Source: Isochrysis galbana (Eukaryota; Haptophyta; Isochrysidales; Isochrysidaceae). Taken from it: 64,000 nt of DNA. The translations under genes were made by a program, and so were the position numbers. The notes beneath the pieces were generated by a model. It was given only the letters and a program-made list of their open reading frames with translations, did not search any database and was not told where the DNA came from. The stretch spans positions 7,231,137 through 7,295,136 of the forward strand of contig CM030933.1 of NCBI GenBank assembly GCA_018136815.1, written 5' to 3'. Shown piece after piece: positions 53,077 to 63,194 of the stretch; positions within the stretch are counted from its first letter, which is position 1; each line of letters begins with the position of its first letter.

Positions 53077-54137
53077 TGTTGGATTGTAAGAGATTGTTAG
53101 ACCTACAAAGAACTCTTCCCTCAGAGAGGGAGCCTAGGCCTAGGCTGCTAGAGTGCAGCGACGCAACGAACAACGACGGACAACGAAGCTGAGGACAACA
53201 GGATACACCGCCTCACGAACACACCGGAATCATTCACCCAAACCAAGCAAATTATCAAGCAACCGCGACCCCAAATCACCGATAACCCAAACACGTCGCG
53301 AGAGACGGAGAGAGAGAGCGAGAGAGAGAGAGAGAGAGAGAGAGACTCCGCAGCGACGGCCGGAGCGTGTCTCCCTTGTAACTTCCCACGTAGCGGAGAG
53401 TCCGAAGGGGAGCGTCATGTCGCGCGACCGCGGCGATCACTTCGGATATAGATCGCAACGAGATATCTTATATCTTCACGACGGAAGAAATCTTGCCGTT
53501 GAGCGTGAACCTTCTAGACGCTTCTAACGAACAACCCTGAGTAGCAACCAAGGGGAAGAAACACCAAAGGGGCCAAGGGCTTGCATGTAACTTGCATCAA
53601 GGGGAAAGATTCCCTCACCTAGGAACTAGGAAGCGAACCTACACTGATCTCCAAGGGGAGATGGCAAATTAAACCTCAAATCTCGAGTGGAAAGAGGCAG
53701 AGAAGGTTCCCTGAGAGGTTCCTCCTCTACGGCCGAGGACCCGTCTGGAAGGGGAATCGCACCATAACGGAAACGAGGGGCAATCCTGCCGCACAAGATT
53801 CCAAAAGACTTACCGAATAAGACGAGAGAAGTGCGGTGTGCCTAAGGGGGAGATACGAAGAGGTCGTAAATTAAACCTGATTGCCCCCAGAAGCAGATAA
53901 AAAGAACCGCAGGGGAGATAGCAAATTAAACCTATCTGCGAGGCGCCTGGGAGGAAGAAAGGTGGGGAAACTTCCCTTCTCTTTCGAGAGAAAGAGAGAG
54001 GGCGCTCCACAACCCACGATCCCATGCATCCAAGCGAAGCTTTTGACCGAGAACGAGAACGAGAGAATTATAACGATAAATGCCGAACGACGAAGAGAAG
54101 AGCGAAGCCTAACGAGTGTCGATTCGCGAATGCGACA
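53077..54137 (-). repeat. LTR A (gypsy-type), solo or duplicated
   Basis: In minus orientation it starts TGTCGCATTCGCGAATCG (54137 downward) and ends ...CTTACAATCCAACA. Its left 610 bp match LTR B (TTGTAAGAGATTGTTAGACC, an (AG)n run at 53310-53345, CAAGGGGAGATGGCAAATT). The right part differs. No polypurine tract or internal region adjoins it. Confidence 0.7.
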
Positions 54138-54336
54138 TAGCCTGCTGCTCCCCATGGGGGAGTCCAGCATGGCTGCCATGAGTGATGTGGCCGGGGCCAC
54201 GGGCCGTACGGCGCGACCGGAGTCGCACACACCTGCTCGGCCTCTGTGTGCGGACGCGGCCGCTTCATCAGCGGCTGCTCCATGGGCACTGGGGGGGCGC
54301 CCTCGGTGGGGGGCCCGAAGGAGAGGGGAGTCGCGT
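54138..54336 (+). repeat. Segment shared with 48882-49080
   Basis: About 200 bp (AGCCTGCTGCTCCCCATGG... to GAGAGGGGAGTCGCG) closely matching 48882-49080 in the same orientation, lying between LTR A and the flank of LTR B. It was probably the insertion target or was carried with the duplication. Confidence 0.75.
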
Positions 54337-54542
54337 GTCGAGTCGAGCGCTACCGGAGGGCTCTGAGCCACTCCGTCGCGAGCAGCACCGGCGGCTAGCG
54401 CGGCGCTTTGGCCCTCCTCCCCACCGGGAGTCGGGTGAATGAAATTCTGGACTGGGTCGGGCAACCCCATTTGGGTGTCTGGACGGGGAACGAACGGCGA
54501 ACGAAGGGCTGTGGGGCGGCGAGGCGCTCCTAGCGGCCCTAG

Positions 54543-55660
54543 TGTGATGGGTTGTAAGAGATTGTTAGACCTACAAAGAACTCTTCCCTCAGGGAGGGAG
54601 CCTAGGCTGCTTGAGTGCAGCGACGCAGCGAACAACGACGGACAACGAGGCTGAGAACAACAGGTTACACCGACTCACGAACACACCGGAATCATTCACC
54701 CAAACCAAGCAAATTATCAAGCAACCGCGACCCCAAATCACCGATAACTCAAACACGTCGCGAGAGACGGAGAGAGAGAGCGAGAGAGAGAGAGAGACTC
54801 CGCAGCGACGGCCGGAGCGTGTCTCCGTTGTAACTTCCCACGTAGCGGAGAGTCCGAAGGGGAGCGTCCTGTCGCGCGACCACGGCGATCACTTTGGATA
54901 CAGATCGCAACGAGATATCTTCACGACAGAGGAAATCTTGCCGTTGAGCGTGAACCTTCTAGACGCTTCTAACGAACAACCCTGAGTAGCAACCAAGGGG
55001 AAGAAACACCAAAGGGGCCAAGGCTTGCATGTAACTTGCATCAAGGGGAAAGATTCCCTCACCTAGGAAGCGAACCTACACCGGTCTCCAAGGGGAGATG
55101 GCAAATTCAACCTCAAATCTCGAGCGGATAGAGCAACCGACTCGCTCGCCAAACACCTTGACCGAGAAGAAAGAAGCAAGGACCTACAAGCCAAGGGTAG
55201 CGGACCTAGGGAATGTGAGAGGAAATTTCCGAACGCCAACGCCAAACGCCGAACGCGGGGATTCAACGAAACCCTAACCAGGCCAAGCAGAACCTACGAA
55301 GAACAGGCCTGGACAACAACGAAAGTCAGCAGGTCCCAAGAAAGAACCGGAACCCAACAAGAAACAACAAGCCTTGCAAGAAGCTAAACAAGCCTTCACA
55401 AGGTAACTCGAGAGCCTGAGACAAGCGCGCAGCGAGCAACAGGCGACCTGGCTCCTTTAGGTAAAGATTACCCGAAAGGAGGAAACCTGGAATCTAGACC
55501 TGACAAACAGGCTAGAAGGAACGAAACGAGAACTCGAATTCTAGATCGCTAGGGACGAACCCTACCAACCTAGATGTACCTGAGCTTCACCGTGTGGCCG
55601 CACGGCGAAGGACCTGGAAACAAGAGCCTGGAAATCGCATCATCTAGGATGAATGCGACA
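54543..55660 (-). repeat. LTR B: 3' LTR of the chromovirus
   Basis: 1,118 bp with TG...CA ends. On the minus strand AGTCGGGGGG (55670-55661) sits immediately before TGTCGCATTC, i.e. a polypurine tract before a 3' LTR. The pol stop (56038) is 368 bp upstream of that tract, all in the same orientation. Contains an (AG)n run at 54768-54798. The sequence to its left, CCCTAG, is also the flank of the insertion at 2423. The 5' LTR must lie beyond the right end of the window. Confidence 0.75.
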
Positions 55661-55671
55661 CCCCCCGACTA
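55661..55671 (-). other. Polypurine tract of the chromovirus
   Basis: Minus-strand TAGTCGGGGGG directly abutting the 3' LTR. The miniature LTR element (3122-3132) has the same AGTCGGGGGG at the same place. This is where plus-strand DNA synthesis would be primed. Confidence 0.75.
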
Positions 55672-56037
55672 AGATCGAGACGTCTCCCGATGTCGAGCGG
55701 TGAACCTGGAAACAGAGACCTGGAACTTGGAACTTGGGCTGACCAGAGGTCAGAATCGGAACAAGAAGCAACGGAACATAGCGAGCGAAACGTGGAGACA
55801 AGAACACCCTTTGGATCCAAAGCGAGCACGAAATCGGCGGCTTAGCGCGGCGGCCTCTTTCGTACGCACTGCCCCACCCACTTCTCCCTTTTACAGGAGC
55901 TTTGCTCGGGTGTTGCGCCGGGTGTAGAGCGCAGGCAGCACGCGTTCATCACCTCCATGATTCGCTCTTGAACTCGGAGCCCTAGCCGAGGCGTGGGGCT
56001 AGCCTAGAGGGACGGGTCCCTTACCCAAGACATGGGA

Positions 56038-59000
56038 TCAACGGGAGTGGAGCCTGGATCGAGTGCGCGAAGACGGCGCATCGAGAACGAGAGGAAGAGG
56101 AGTATCCCTGGCCGACGAAGAAGTTGCTTCCGGGGACTCAACATCTTCTGGACAAGTCTCTTCGACGGAGCGATCATAATCATCAAGCAAATCAGAACAA
56201 CGACGGAGCAACTCGGAACGAGGCTCCCAGGTGGCTTCTCGAATAGAATAGCCACGCCACTTCACGAGGTACTCGGTAGAATCGCCATGGCTACGACGAT
56301 CGAGCAACTTTTCAACGATGTACTCGTCGTCAGCCAGCGGCTCTTCATCAACGAAAGTATGATACGGCCGGAGGTTCGAGATATGCACCTCCTCCTTGAC
56401 TAACCGGTTCTCCAAATCACGGAGTCGGTACCTAGTGTCGGACAGAGCCTCTACGACGCGGTAGGGACCCGAGTAGATGAATTGCAACTTGTTGGCATGG
56501 CCTGGTAATCGCATGCAGACGCGATCCCCAGGTTCGAAACGAGCTGGTCTTTGAGACTTGATGGTAGCGTCACGGACTGACTCAGCCTGAGCGGCTAGGG
56601 TAGCCTCGAGAGCGCTGGACCAAGAGAGGCGGAGGCTCGCATTGAGCCTGGATGCGTACGAGCGAACGTCGGCGGACGCCGCCTCGAGAGCAGTTGGCGA
56701 AACAGACTTCGGATCAGAGAGTTGAGCGGGCAGACGCAGCTCACGCCCAAAGATCAAAGACGCTGGAGACCGGGAGGTGACACGACCGGAAGAAGCCCTC
56801 AACGAGAGGAGTAGGAACGGCAAATGGTCGACCCAATGACCGCCACCCTCGTTCGAGGCGCGCATCAAACGAATGAGCGTTTGCTGAGCGCGTTCGACGA
56901 AGCCTACACCCTCATGTCGGTACGGCTCTGTACTCGACAAATCAGTCCCGGTGAGCTCCAGAATACGCGAAACAAGAACCGAACAAAGATTCGAACCGGC
57001 GTCGGTCCGAAGCTGCCTAGGGACTCCATAACGCGTCACAATCAAGCGGATGAACATGTCCAAGGCCACCTCCGACGAAGGATCCCCATTCGAAGGCTCA
57101 GCCTCAATCCATCGAGTGAGCGAGTCGATGAAGACGACCAGCTTGTCGTAACCCGAGACTCCAGGCACGAAGTTGTGAGTGGGAGCCAGTGCGAGCACGT
57201 CGCAGTAGACCACATCAAAGGGGTAGGTACCCACGGAGAGACCGGAGGGCGACGCTAGAGCCCTAGGTAGCGGCTTGGCGAGGGTGCACTCGTGGCATTC
57301 CCGGACGTAGGATGCAACGTCGGAAGACATGCCCGGCCAGTATACCCGAGTACGAAGAAGACCGGACATACGAGAAACTCCAAGGTGACCGGAGCGATCG
57401 TGGTAGGCAAAAAGGTAGCGAGACCGCAACGAGGGCGGAACATAGAGCACTAGCGAGTCCGGGTCGGTGGAGTCAAGAACGGTGCGATAGTAGACGAGCC
57501 CATCGTGAACGACGAAACGGCGAAACATCTTGGATTGCTGAGCGGGAACGGGAGCGACAGAACTGGAACACGAATCATCTTCGGCAATGGGGCCTGAGGC
57601 GGCGGCCGGCGGAGGCGACCCTAGGCCTGATGGCTCGTGATTGACCGTCTCTCCTGAGCCTAGGAGTGGCTCTACGAACGGATCTTCCGCCAGGGCCGCT
57701 CTCATCTCTTCGGAAGTCGGCGTACCCGGGGCCAAATAACTGGACTGGATGGCGGGCCCGGAATCGGAGGCTCGACGACGAGATCGGTCCAAAGCTTGAA
57801 GCCCTCGCGCCGTAGCTACGGAGCGCGTGATGGCAGCCACCGGATGAGACCGTTCATGCTCGGCTAGAGACTCTGAGCTAGGCTCACGTACCGCTAGCGG
57901 CGCTGGGCCGGCGAGTGGTTCATCTTCGTGTTCCGGCTCCAGGGATGCTAGCCGGGACAGCCCGTCAGCATCCTGATGAACAGCTCCTGGTTTATGTTCG
58001 ACATCGAACCGGTACTCAGCCAACTTGAGAGCCCACCGAGTCAGCCGAGAGGCTGGCCCACCGGCTACTTGATCCTTCATGGTATGCAGCCATCGCAGCG
58101 CAGAGTGGTCAACGACTAACTTGAACCGACGCCCCCAAAGGTAGGGTCGCCAATTTCGGATTGATTCCAGGGCAGCCAAGAGCTCAATCTCGGTCACCGT
58201 CCAATGGCGTTCGGCCGAGGTGAGACTGCGAGCGTAATACCCAACGACTCGTTCACGGTTATCGTCTCCTAGCTGCGAGAGGATGCCGGCGATACCCAAC
58301 TTGCTAGCCCCATCGGTCTTGACGATGAAGGGCCGATCATCCCTGGGTGGAGTCAAGACGGGCTCCGAAGTGATCGCTGTCTTGAGCTCTTGGATAGCTC
58401 GGCGACACTCCTCGGACTGGGACTCCTTTGCCACGTCGCAGCCCTTCCGCGTGAGGGCAGTGAGAGGAGCAGCCTTAGCGGCGAATTGGCGAATGAATCG
58501 ACGATAGTAGGAGCAAAGGCCGAGGAAAGATCGAACCGCTTCCAAGGAGTTGATGGATGACGGGTCGATGTCGGCGACAGCTGCGACCTTCTTCGGGTCC
58601 ATCTTGAGACCTTCCCTCGAGACAACGTGACCGAGGTACTCCGTAGAGGTGGCAAAGAAGACACACTTGGACATCTTGCAGGTCAGACCGGCCCACTCTA
58701 GCCGTTCGAGAACGAGGTCTAGCCGGTGAAGCATTTGCTCGAACGAAGCCTGTGCCCTGGCCTCTTCGGAAGGACCCACGCCCGTTGACCAGATGCCCAC
58801 ATCATCGAGGTAAGGCATGCAGATCTCCCACGCTAGCGCACCGAGAACGATGTCCATCAAGCGGCACATGTAGGAGGGACCTGATTGGATGCCGAACGGT
58901 AGAAAGTTGAACTCGTATTTGCCACGGTGGGTAGTGAAAGCGGTGATATGTTTGTGCGACTCTTTGATCGGGATGCCCCAAAAACCAGAGGCTAAATCGA

Positions 59001-62000
59001 GAGTACATAAAAAGAGAGAACTGAGCGGCCCTTGGCCGGACGCTAGCCTATCAATAGCCTCTACAATGAGGGGTAGAGGGCTATCCTCGACGCGTAGCTT
59101 GGCGTTCGTGTCGCGGTAGTCCACGCAGAATCGAACGGAGCCATCTTTCTTGCTGACCAGGACTACTCGGGAAGCCCAAGCCGAATTTGACTTGCGAATA
59201 ATGCCGGCGGCTTCCATCTTGGCTACCTCCTCTTCTATGATGAGCTCGCCTGCGCGGCCCACTCTAGACGGAGCGTGCCGGTGAGGAACAGCGCCGGGGT
59301 TGAGTGGCAACTCCACCTCGAGAACGTGCGTATGGTTTGGAGCCCCCGGGTGCAACGCGAAAGCTTTGATGCGCCGGGCCAAGAGTTGGCGTACTTCTTC
59401 TCGTTGATCGTCGGAAAGAAGCCGGTCTGGATCGATGGTGGCTGAGTCGAGTAGAGATCGTTGCTCCTCGCTCAGCGCGGTGACAGGGTCACCATCCCCC
59501 TCGCTTCCAGTCGGAGTCCAGCCCCGGTGCAACTTGAAACGCACCTGGAGCGAAGCTATCGGATGCAGAGACGGCAGGGTCAGCGCATTGACCCCGGTGT
59601 GGACGATCGTCACCGCGATGCGATGATCTTCCGTGGGCGTGACCACCGTGGGCATTACGAGAGGAGACGAATCGAGAGCCTCGCGATTTGGTAGGCGGTC
59701 GACCAGCATCGCGCAGTCCGAATGATCTCGGAGAGCTAGCGGAACCCTGACCCAGATGGTTGCGCGGTGGAAGGCAGGAATCGTCACCGCTTGCTCCGTG
59801 TAGAGAAGATATTCGGACGAGGTAGACGCCGGAGCTTTGGCCGCAAACTCGTCGGCAGACTCAAAGAGAGGTGTATAGAGTGGCTGTCTAGCATCAGCAG
59901 CAGCCTCACCCTCCGATCCGGCCGGGATCTCTCGTGTTGCCGTCGACCTCTCCAGAAAGTCGACAGTCAGCGGCTGACCGGGTGACATCGAGATAGCTCC
60001 GACGAAGCCGGCGTCCGCGACTGGGGGCGGCGCCGTGGAAACTCTGACTACACATTCGGAAAGGACTCTTGAAGAGTCTTCTGAATCGCCAGAGGCCGGA
60101 CGGAGGCGGAGGCTTCCTTCCGAGCTCGCGGCGTCGAGAGAAATGGTAGCGGAGTGGGCGGCCAAAAAATCGTTCCCGAGCAGAAGCATCGCGTTTCCTT
60201 CGATGACCGCGAACGAATGACGGAAGAGGCGACCGGACAAGGAGAAGACGAGGCTAGCCCGGCCCCTAGTGATGAGAGGAAGGCCGTCCGGCCCATGTAG
60301 GTTGGGGACGGTAGCGTCCGATACGCGTTCGACGCAAGCGTCTTCAGGTAGTCGATCGAGAAGAGCAGTGGTGATTACTGACGGGCCCGCTCCAGTGTCA
60401 GCCAGGGTGCTGTTCACCGTGAGGGCAACGTCCGGGAGAACGAACCCTTGAGCTGCGCGGTCGCCATCGGCACGGCAGACCACGAGATCGCGGACATAGA
60501 GGCAGTGACGAGGGTAGAGCGGCGGCGGCGTGTCCGCGATAGATTCCACCGGAAGTGAGGTTCCGGCTCCGGGTGACAGGGTGGTTGGATTGGAGGCTAG
60601 CCTGGACGGAGAAGATTCATCGACGTGGGGCACTCGCTCGATAGCGGCGGCCACCGTCTGCGGCACGAATGGTATCGAGGAGCGTGGGGATGCCTTTGCT
60701 GAACTAGAGGGGTTAGGCACGCCACCATAGCCTAGCCCTCGACGGTCCGTCGGATGCCGAGGTTGATCCATTTGGCGTGACCATTCCTTCTCCAGGGACT
60801 TCTGCAAGTCTGTCTTCGGAAGCTTCGACAACTCGGAAAATCCGGCCGCACTGAGGCCCCTAGCGGTAGCCCCATCGCAATACAGTGCCCGTGGAGTATC
60901 CTCTCCTTCGGCGGCGTCGGAGGGCTTGGTCTCGAGGGTCTGCATGCTCCGGTGTTCTGGCATCTCGGGCGTGTCATCTTCTCCCGAGTCGGGCCCGACA
61001 TCCCAGGTTTCGAGTGGCCTTTCGGCTACGAACGAATTGGTCAGTTCGGCCACTCCCTCGTCGCCAGCCGTGAAGGAGGCGCTCGGAGATAGTGCATTGA
61101 TGCCTTGAGAGCCCAGTCGAGACAAGATGGGAGGTTCCGACGGCTCCGCAGCTGCCGCTTGCTCAGCGATTTCTTGGGCGATGGAAGGCGTGACATCCTG
61201 CCACCGATGGACCCCCGAAATTACATCACGGTCGAAGACCTGCCACTTGCTGCGGCGCTTCTTCACCGTGTTTGGAGGGCCTGGCGTTGTAGAGCGGTCC
61301 TCTATGGGCCACTCCCACGGCAGGAAGCGGTCTCCTTCCGCCTCGGCCTCGTCTTGCGATACGTTTGTTTCCGAGTCCTCCTGATGAAGCAGGCGAGAAG
61401 CATCGGCAACGGGGCCTGCGTCCGGGATCACGACAACCGAATCAGACACTGGCGAACCGCTGGGAGGCGTGAGGTGAGAGCTAGAAGCTGCTTCGCCTCT
61501 CCCCTCCATGAAACGAGCCAGAGCCGTCCTCGGCTCAGCCAGCTCGAAACCGGTCGAGCAAAGCGAAGGGCGTTCTCTCAAGCTGGCAGCTGCTTGGGAA
61601 ATTGCCCAGTCCACCGTGAAGTCGAGCGAACGCGACGCCTTGGCTTCGCGCGCATAACGGCGCAAGACCGGCATCCACTGGGCCGCCATTGCACCGGCAA
61701 TGCCCACATAGGTGCGGCTGCGAAGGGCGCCACGGTGGGGCGACGGCGATAGATCCGCCATAGCGGATAGACGTCCCTCGACAATCTTCGAAGGCTGCAA
61801 GGACGGGAGTGAAGCCGTCAGGTACAGGCCAGTTGCTTTTTGATGGCCCGTGCCGTGCTGCCACGGCTGCACAAACTGCCGCGGTCGCAACCCCCCGACT
61901 AAGGCAGAGGCTTCCGCGTGCATTCGAGGATTTTCGACGGCAACGAAAGGCGCGTCGGCGCTTGCCATGGCGAGGAAGACTCTAGCGGCGGATTCGAGAG

Positions 62001-62295
62001 CCTGGCGTCGTCCCGGCTCCCGATCGAGCCACTGGCAACTCACCGCCGACAAATACGTGCACGGCGGATGCGCAACCACGAGGTCCCAACCGAGGTTTTG
62101 AATGTGAAGAGCATCTCCGCAGAAGTGGGGAATGTAGTCGATCTCCGACGGTCGTAGATCGCACGTCGCGACGTGCGCTCCGGCGAGTAGGAACATCGAA
62201 GACACGACCCCGCTAGCTTCACCGACGACTAGAACGCGGGGTGGAGGAATCCCTCGGCCGCGTCGAGCGTCACGGCGTCGTGGATCGCCGCTAAC
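56038..62295 (-). CDS. Ty3/gypsy chromovirus pol with N-terminal cytosine-5 DNA methyltransferase domain
   Basis: One frame, open from 62295; residues are numbered from codon 62205 (GTG), 2,055 in all. The order is: methyltransferase (upstream RVLVVGEASGVVSS as the SAM-binding start, HPPC 46-49 as catalytic motif IV, ENP 91-93, SRTYVGIAGAMAAQW at about 163-177, phage Dcm-like type); a long Ser/Glu-rich linker; retropepsin (LADTGAG, Asp603); reverse transcriptase (YLDD 1132-1135, FLPFGIQSGP); RNase H (Asp1298, Glu1341, Asp1366); integrase HHCC zinc finger (1602-1640) and Asp1669, Asp1735, Glu1771 (D65D35E); C-terminal chromodomain (1961-2000, EYIVEKLLDRR...YLVKWRGY). No stop or frameshift interrupts it. 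The first ATG (62196) lies inside the methyltransferase, so expression probably depends on gag. Confidence 0.93.
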   Translation of the reverse strand, partial: VSGDPRRRDARRGRGIPPPRVLVVGEASGVVSSMFLLAGAHVATCDLRPSEIDYIPHFCGDALHIQNLGWDLVVAHPPCTYLSAVSCQWLDREPGRRQALESAARVFLAMASADAPFVAVENPRMHAEASALVGGLRPRQFVQPWQHGTGHQKATGLYLTASLPSLQPSKIVEGRLSAMADLSPSPHRGALRSRTYVGIAGAMAAQWMPVLRRYAREAKASRSLDFTVDWAISQAAASLRERPSLCSTGFELAEPRTALARFMEGRGEAASSSHLTPPSGSPVSDSVVVIPDAGPVADASRLLHQEDSETNVSQDEAEAEGDRFLPWEWPIEDRSTTPGPPNTVKKRRSKWQVFDRDVISGVHRWQDVTPSIAQEIAEQAAAAEPSEPPILSRLGSQGINALSPSASFTAGDEGVAELTNSFVAERPLETWDVGPDSGEDDTPEMPEHRSMQTLETKPSDAAEGEDTPRALYCDGATARGLSAAGFSELSKLPKTDLQKSLEKEWSRQMDQPRHPTDRRGLGYGGVPNPSSSAKASPRSSIPFVPQTVAAAIERVPHVDESSPSRLASNPTTLSPGAGTSLPVESIADTPPPLYPRHCLYVRDLVVCRADGDRAAQGFVLPDVALTVNSTLADTGAGPSVITTALLDRLPEDACVERVSDATVPNLHGPDGLPLITRGRASLVFSLSGRLFRHSFAVIEGNAMLLLGNDFLAAHSATISLDAASSEGSLRLRPASGDSEDSSRVLSECVVRVSTAPPPVADAGFVGAISMSPGQPLTVDFLERSTATREIPAGSEGEAAADARQPLYTPLFESADEFAAKAPASTSSEYLLYTEQAVTIPAFHRATIWVRVPLALRDHSDCAMLVDRLPNREALDSSPLVMPTVVTPTEDHRIAVTIVHTGVNALTLPSLHPIASLQVRFKLHRGWTPTGSEGDGDPVTALSEEQRSLLDSATIDPDRLLSDDQREEVRQLLARRIKAFALHPGAPNHTHVLEVELPLNPGAVPHRHAPSRVGRAGELIIEEEVAKMEAAGIIRKSNSAWASRVVLVSKKDGSVRFCVDYRDTNAKLRVEDSPLPLIVEAIDRLASGQGPLSSLFLCTLDLASGFWGIPIKESHKHITAFTTHRGKYEFNFLPFGIQSGPSYMCRLMDIVLGALAWEICMPYLDDVGIWSTGVGPSEEARAQASFEQMLHRLDLVLERLEWAGLTCKMSKCVFFATSTEYLGHVVSREGLKMDPKKVAAVADIDPSSINSLEAVRSFLGLCSYYRRFIRQFAAKAAPLTALTRKGCDVAKESQSEECRRAIQELKTAITSEPVLTPPRDDRPFIVKTDGASKLGIAGILSQLGDDNRERVVGYYARSLTSAERHWTVTEIELLAALESIRNWRPYLWGRRFKLVVDHSALRWLHTMKDQVAGGPASRLTRWALKLAEYRFDVEHKPGAVHQDADGLSRLASLEPEHEDEPLAGPAPLAVREPSSESLAEHERSHPVAAITRSVATARGLQALDRSRRRASDSGPAIQSSYLAPGTPTSEEMRAALAEDPFVEPLLGSGETVNHEPSGLGSPPPAAASGPIAEDDSCSSSVAPVPAQQSKMFRRFVVHDGLVYYRTVLDSTDPDSLVLYVPPSLRSRYLFAYHDRSGHLGVSRMSGLLRTRVYWPGMSSDVASYVRECHECTLAKPLPRALASPSGLSVGTYPFDVVYCDVLALAPTHNFVPGVSGYDKLVVFIDSLTRWIEAEPSNGDPSSEVALDMFIRLIVTRYGVPRQLRTDAGSNLCSVLVSRILELTGTDLSSTEPYRHEGVGFVERAQQTLIRLMRASNEGGGHWVDHLPFLLLSLRASSGRVTSRSPASLIFGRELRLPAQLSDPKSVSPTALEAASADVRSYASRLNASLRLSWSSALEATLAAQAESVRDATIKSQRPARFEPGDRVCMRLPGHANKLQFIYSGPYRVVEALSDTRYRLRDLENRLVKEEVHISNLRPYHTFVDEEPLADDEYIVEKLLDRRSHGDSTEYLVKWRGYSIREATWEPRSELLRRCSDLLDDYDRSVEETCPEDVESPEATSSSARDTPLPLVLDAPSSRTRSRLHSR
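61630..62245 (-). other. Methyltransferase domain within pol
   Basis: About 205 residues. The order of motifs (VLVVGEASG; CDL; GWDLVVAHPPCTYLS; FVAVENP; QPWQHG-GHQKATGLYL; KIVEGR; SRTYVGIA-AMA-QW) is that of the small phage/bacterial cytosine methyltransferases that read HPPCTYL, IENP, QPWQFGHGE.KAT and SRTYPGIA. The Cys nucleophile, Glu of ENP and SAM loop are all kept, so activity is plausible. It is shorter than eukaryotic DNMTs and lacks their regulatory domains. Confidence 0.85.
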
Positions 62296-62957
62296 TCAGC
62301 GCAAAGCTCGTCAAAATGCGTCGGCAGTACGGCAGAGGGTGATGAATGAGTGCTCGCGTGCGGCCGCCGCACGGCTAGAGCAGCTTCGGCGAGATGGCGG
62401 GGCAAGATGACGGAGGAACCGCTAGCCCGGGCACGGGAGGCGGCTAACATTTGGAGCTCGCGCGTAGGGGCGCGGGCAGTTGCAGTAGACTTGGCGGCCG
62501 AGGAACAACCAACCACGGCGATCCGGTGGATGGCCTCGGCAACGGAATTCAGGGGAAGGAGGTCGTCGCCCTCGAGTTTCGGTGGGCTAGACCTGAAGGG
62601 GGTTGGCTCCGGCGGGCGATCCCTGGAACGGGGATCCTCCGGAGAGCCGAGAGAAAGAGGAGACGCCGGCGTCCGTATGGTGCGCGACGAGGGATCGTAG
62701 TCGACGGCCCCTGCGTCTCCCGAGTCTGCGGTGGCCACGGCGTGAGCGCGGAAAGCCGCAGCTCCCTTGGAACCTTCATCTTCATTGACTCCGGAAGCCG
62801 ACCCTTCCGGGTCGGGAACCAGATCAGAAACGAGAACGGGTGCAACTTCGAGACGAGAGAATGAACACGACGACGGAGAAATATAACGAACCGGGGAGAG
62901 AGGTGAAGAGGAGACACTAGTCTCCGCCTCAACAGCACGAGAACCTACGGTAGACAA
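62229..62957 (-). CDS. gag-like ORF of the chromovirus, overlapping pol in the -1 frame
   Basis: Ser/Pro/Ala-rich frame of about 242 codons ending TAG at 62231-62229, overlapping the pol frame by 67 nt. Pol codons start one base upstream of gag codons, i.e. -1 relative to gag. No canonical capsid motif is obvious to me. Another frame starting at an ATG near 63100 (MDRSDVAAASENVVAALPVS) reads well and runs into this one through a frame change near 62985. The gag region therefore carries at least one frameshift, real or from sequencing. Confidence 0.6.
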   Translation of the reverse strand: MSTVGSRAVEAETSVSSSPLSPVRYISPSSCSFSRLEVAPVLVSDLVPDPEGSASGVNEDEGSKGAAAFRAHAVATADSGDAGAVDYDPSSRTIRTPASPLSLGSPEDPRSRDRPPEPTPFRSSPPKLEGDDLLPLNSVAEAIHRIAVVGCSSAAKSTATARAPTRELQMLAASRARASGSSVILPRHLAEAALAVRRPHASTHSSPSAVLPTHFDELCAELAAIHDAVTLDAAEGFLHPAF

Positions 62958-63194
62958 CGACGATTCGTCCGCAGAGCGGCTCCGGCTATGGCCTTGGGAG
63001 AGAGGTCTCCAGTGGGGTCCCGCCGGGAAAGAGCAGAAACAGGTAAAGCAGCAACAACGTTTTCGGACGCGGCAGCGGCCACGTCGGACCTATCCATAGA
63101 ACTAGAGCAGAAGATGATACCGAGTCGACAGCCCTCGAGGGCTTCACAACTGATTGTTTACGAAACGAAGAGACCGAAGACGCGTCGAATCCAC

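Noticed and set aside
52517-54635. Minus-strand frames of 218 and 254 codons across the duplicated LTR flank
   Set aside because: They share a block through the flank but then run into unrelated sequence and LTR; no domain and no consistent continuation.
61630-62245. Reading the N-terminal domain of pol as an N6-adenine methyltransferase
   Set aside because: Adenine enzymes use (D/N)PP(Y/F/W); HPPC followed by ENP fits cytosine-C5 enzymes, where Cys is the nucleophile.
62229-62300. A canonical slippery heptamer for gag-pol frameshifting
   Set aside because: None found in the overlap; the -1 relation stands but the mechanism is open.
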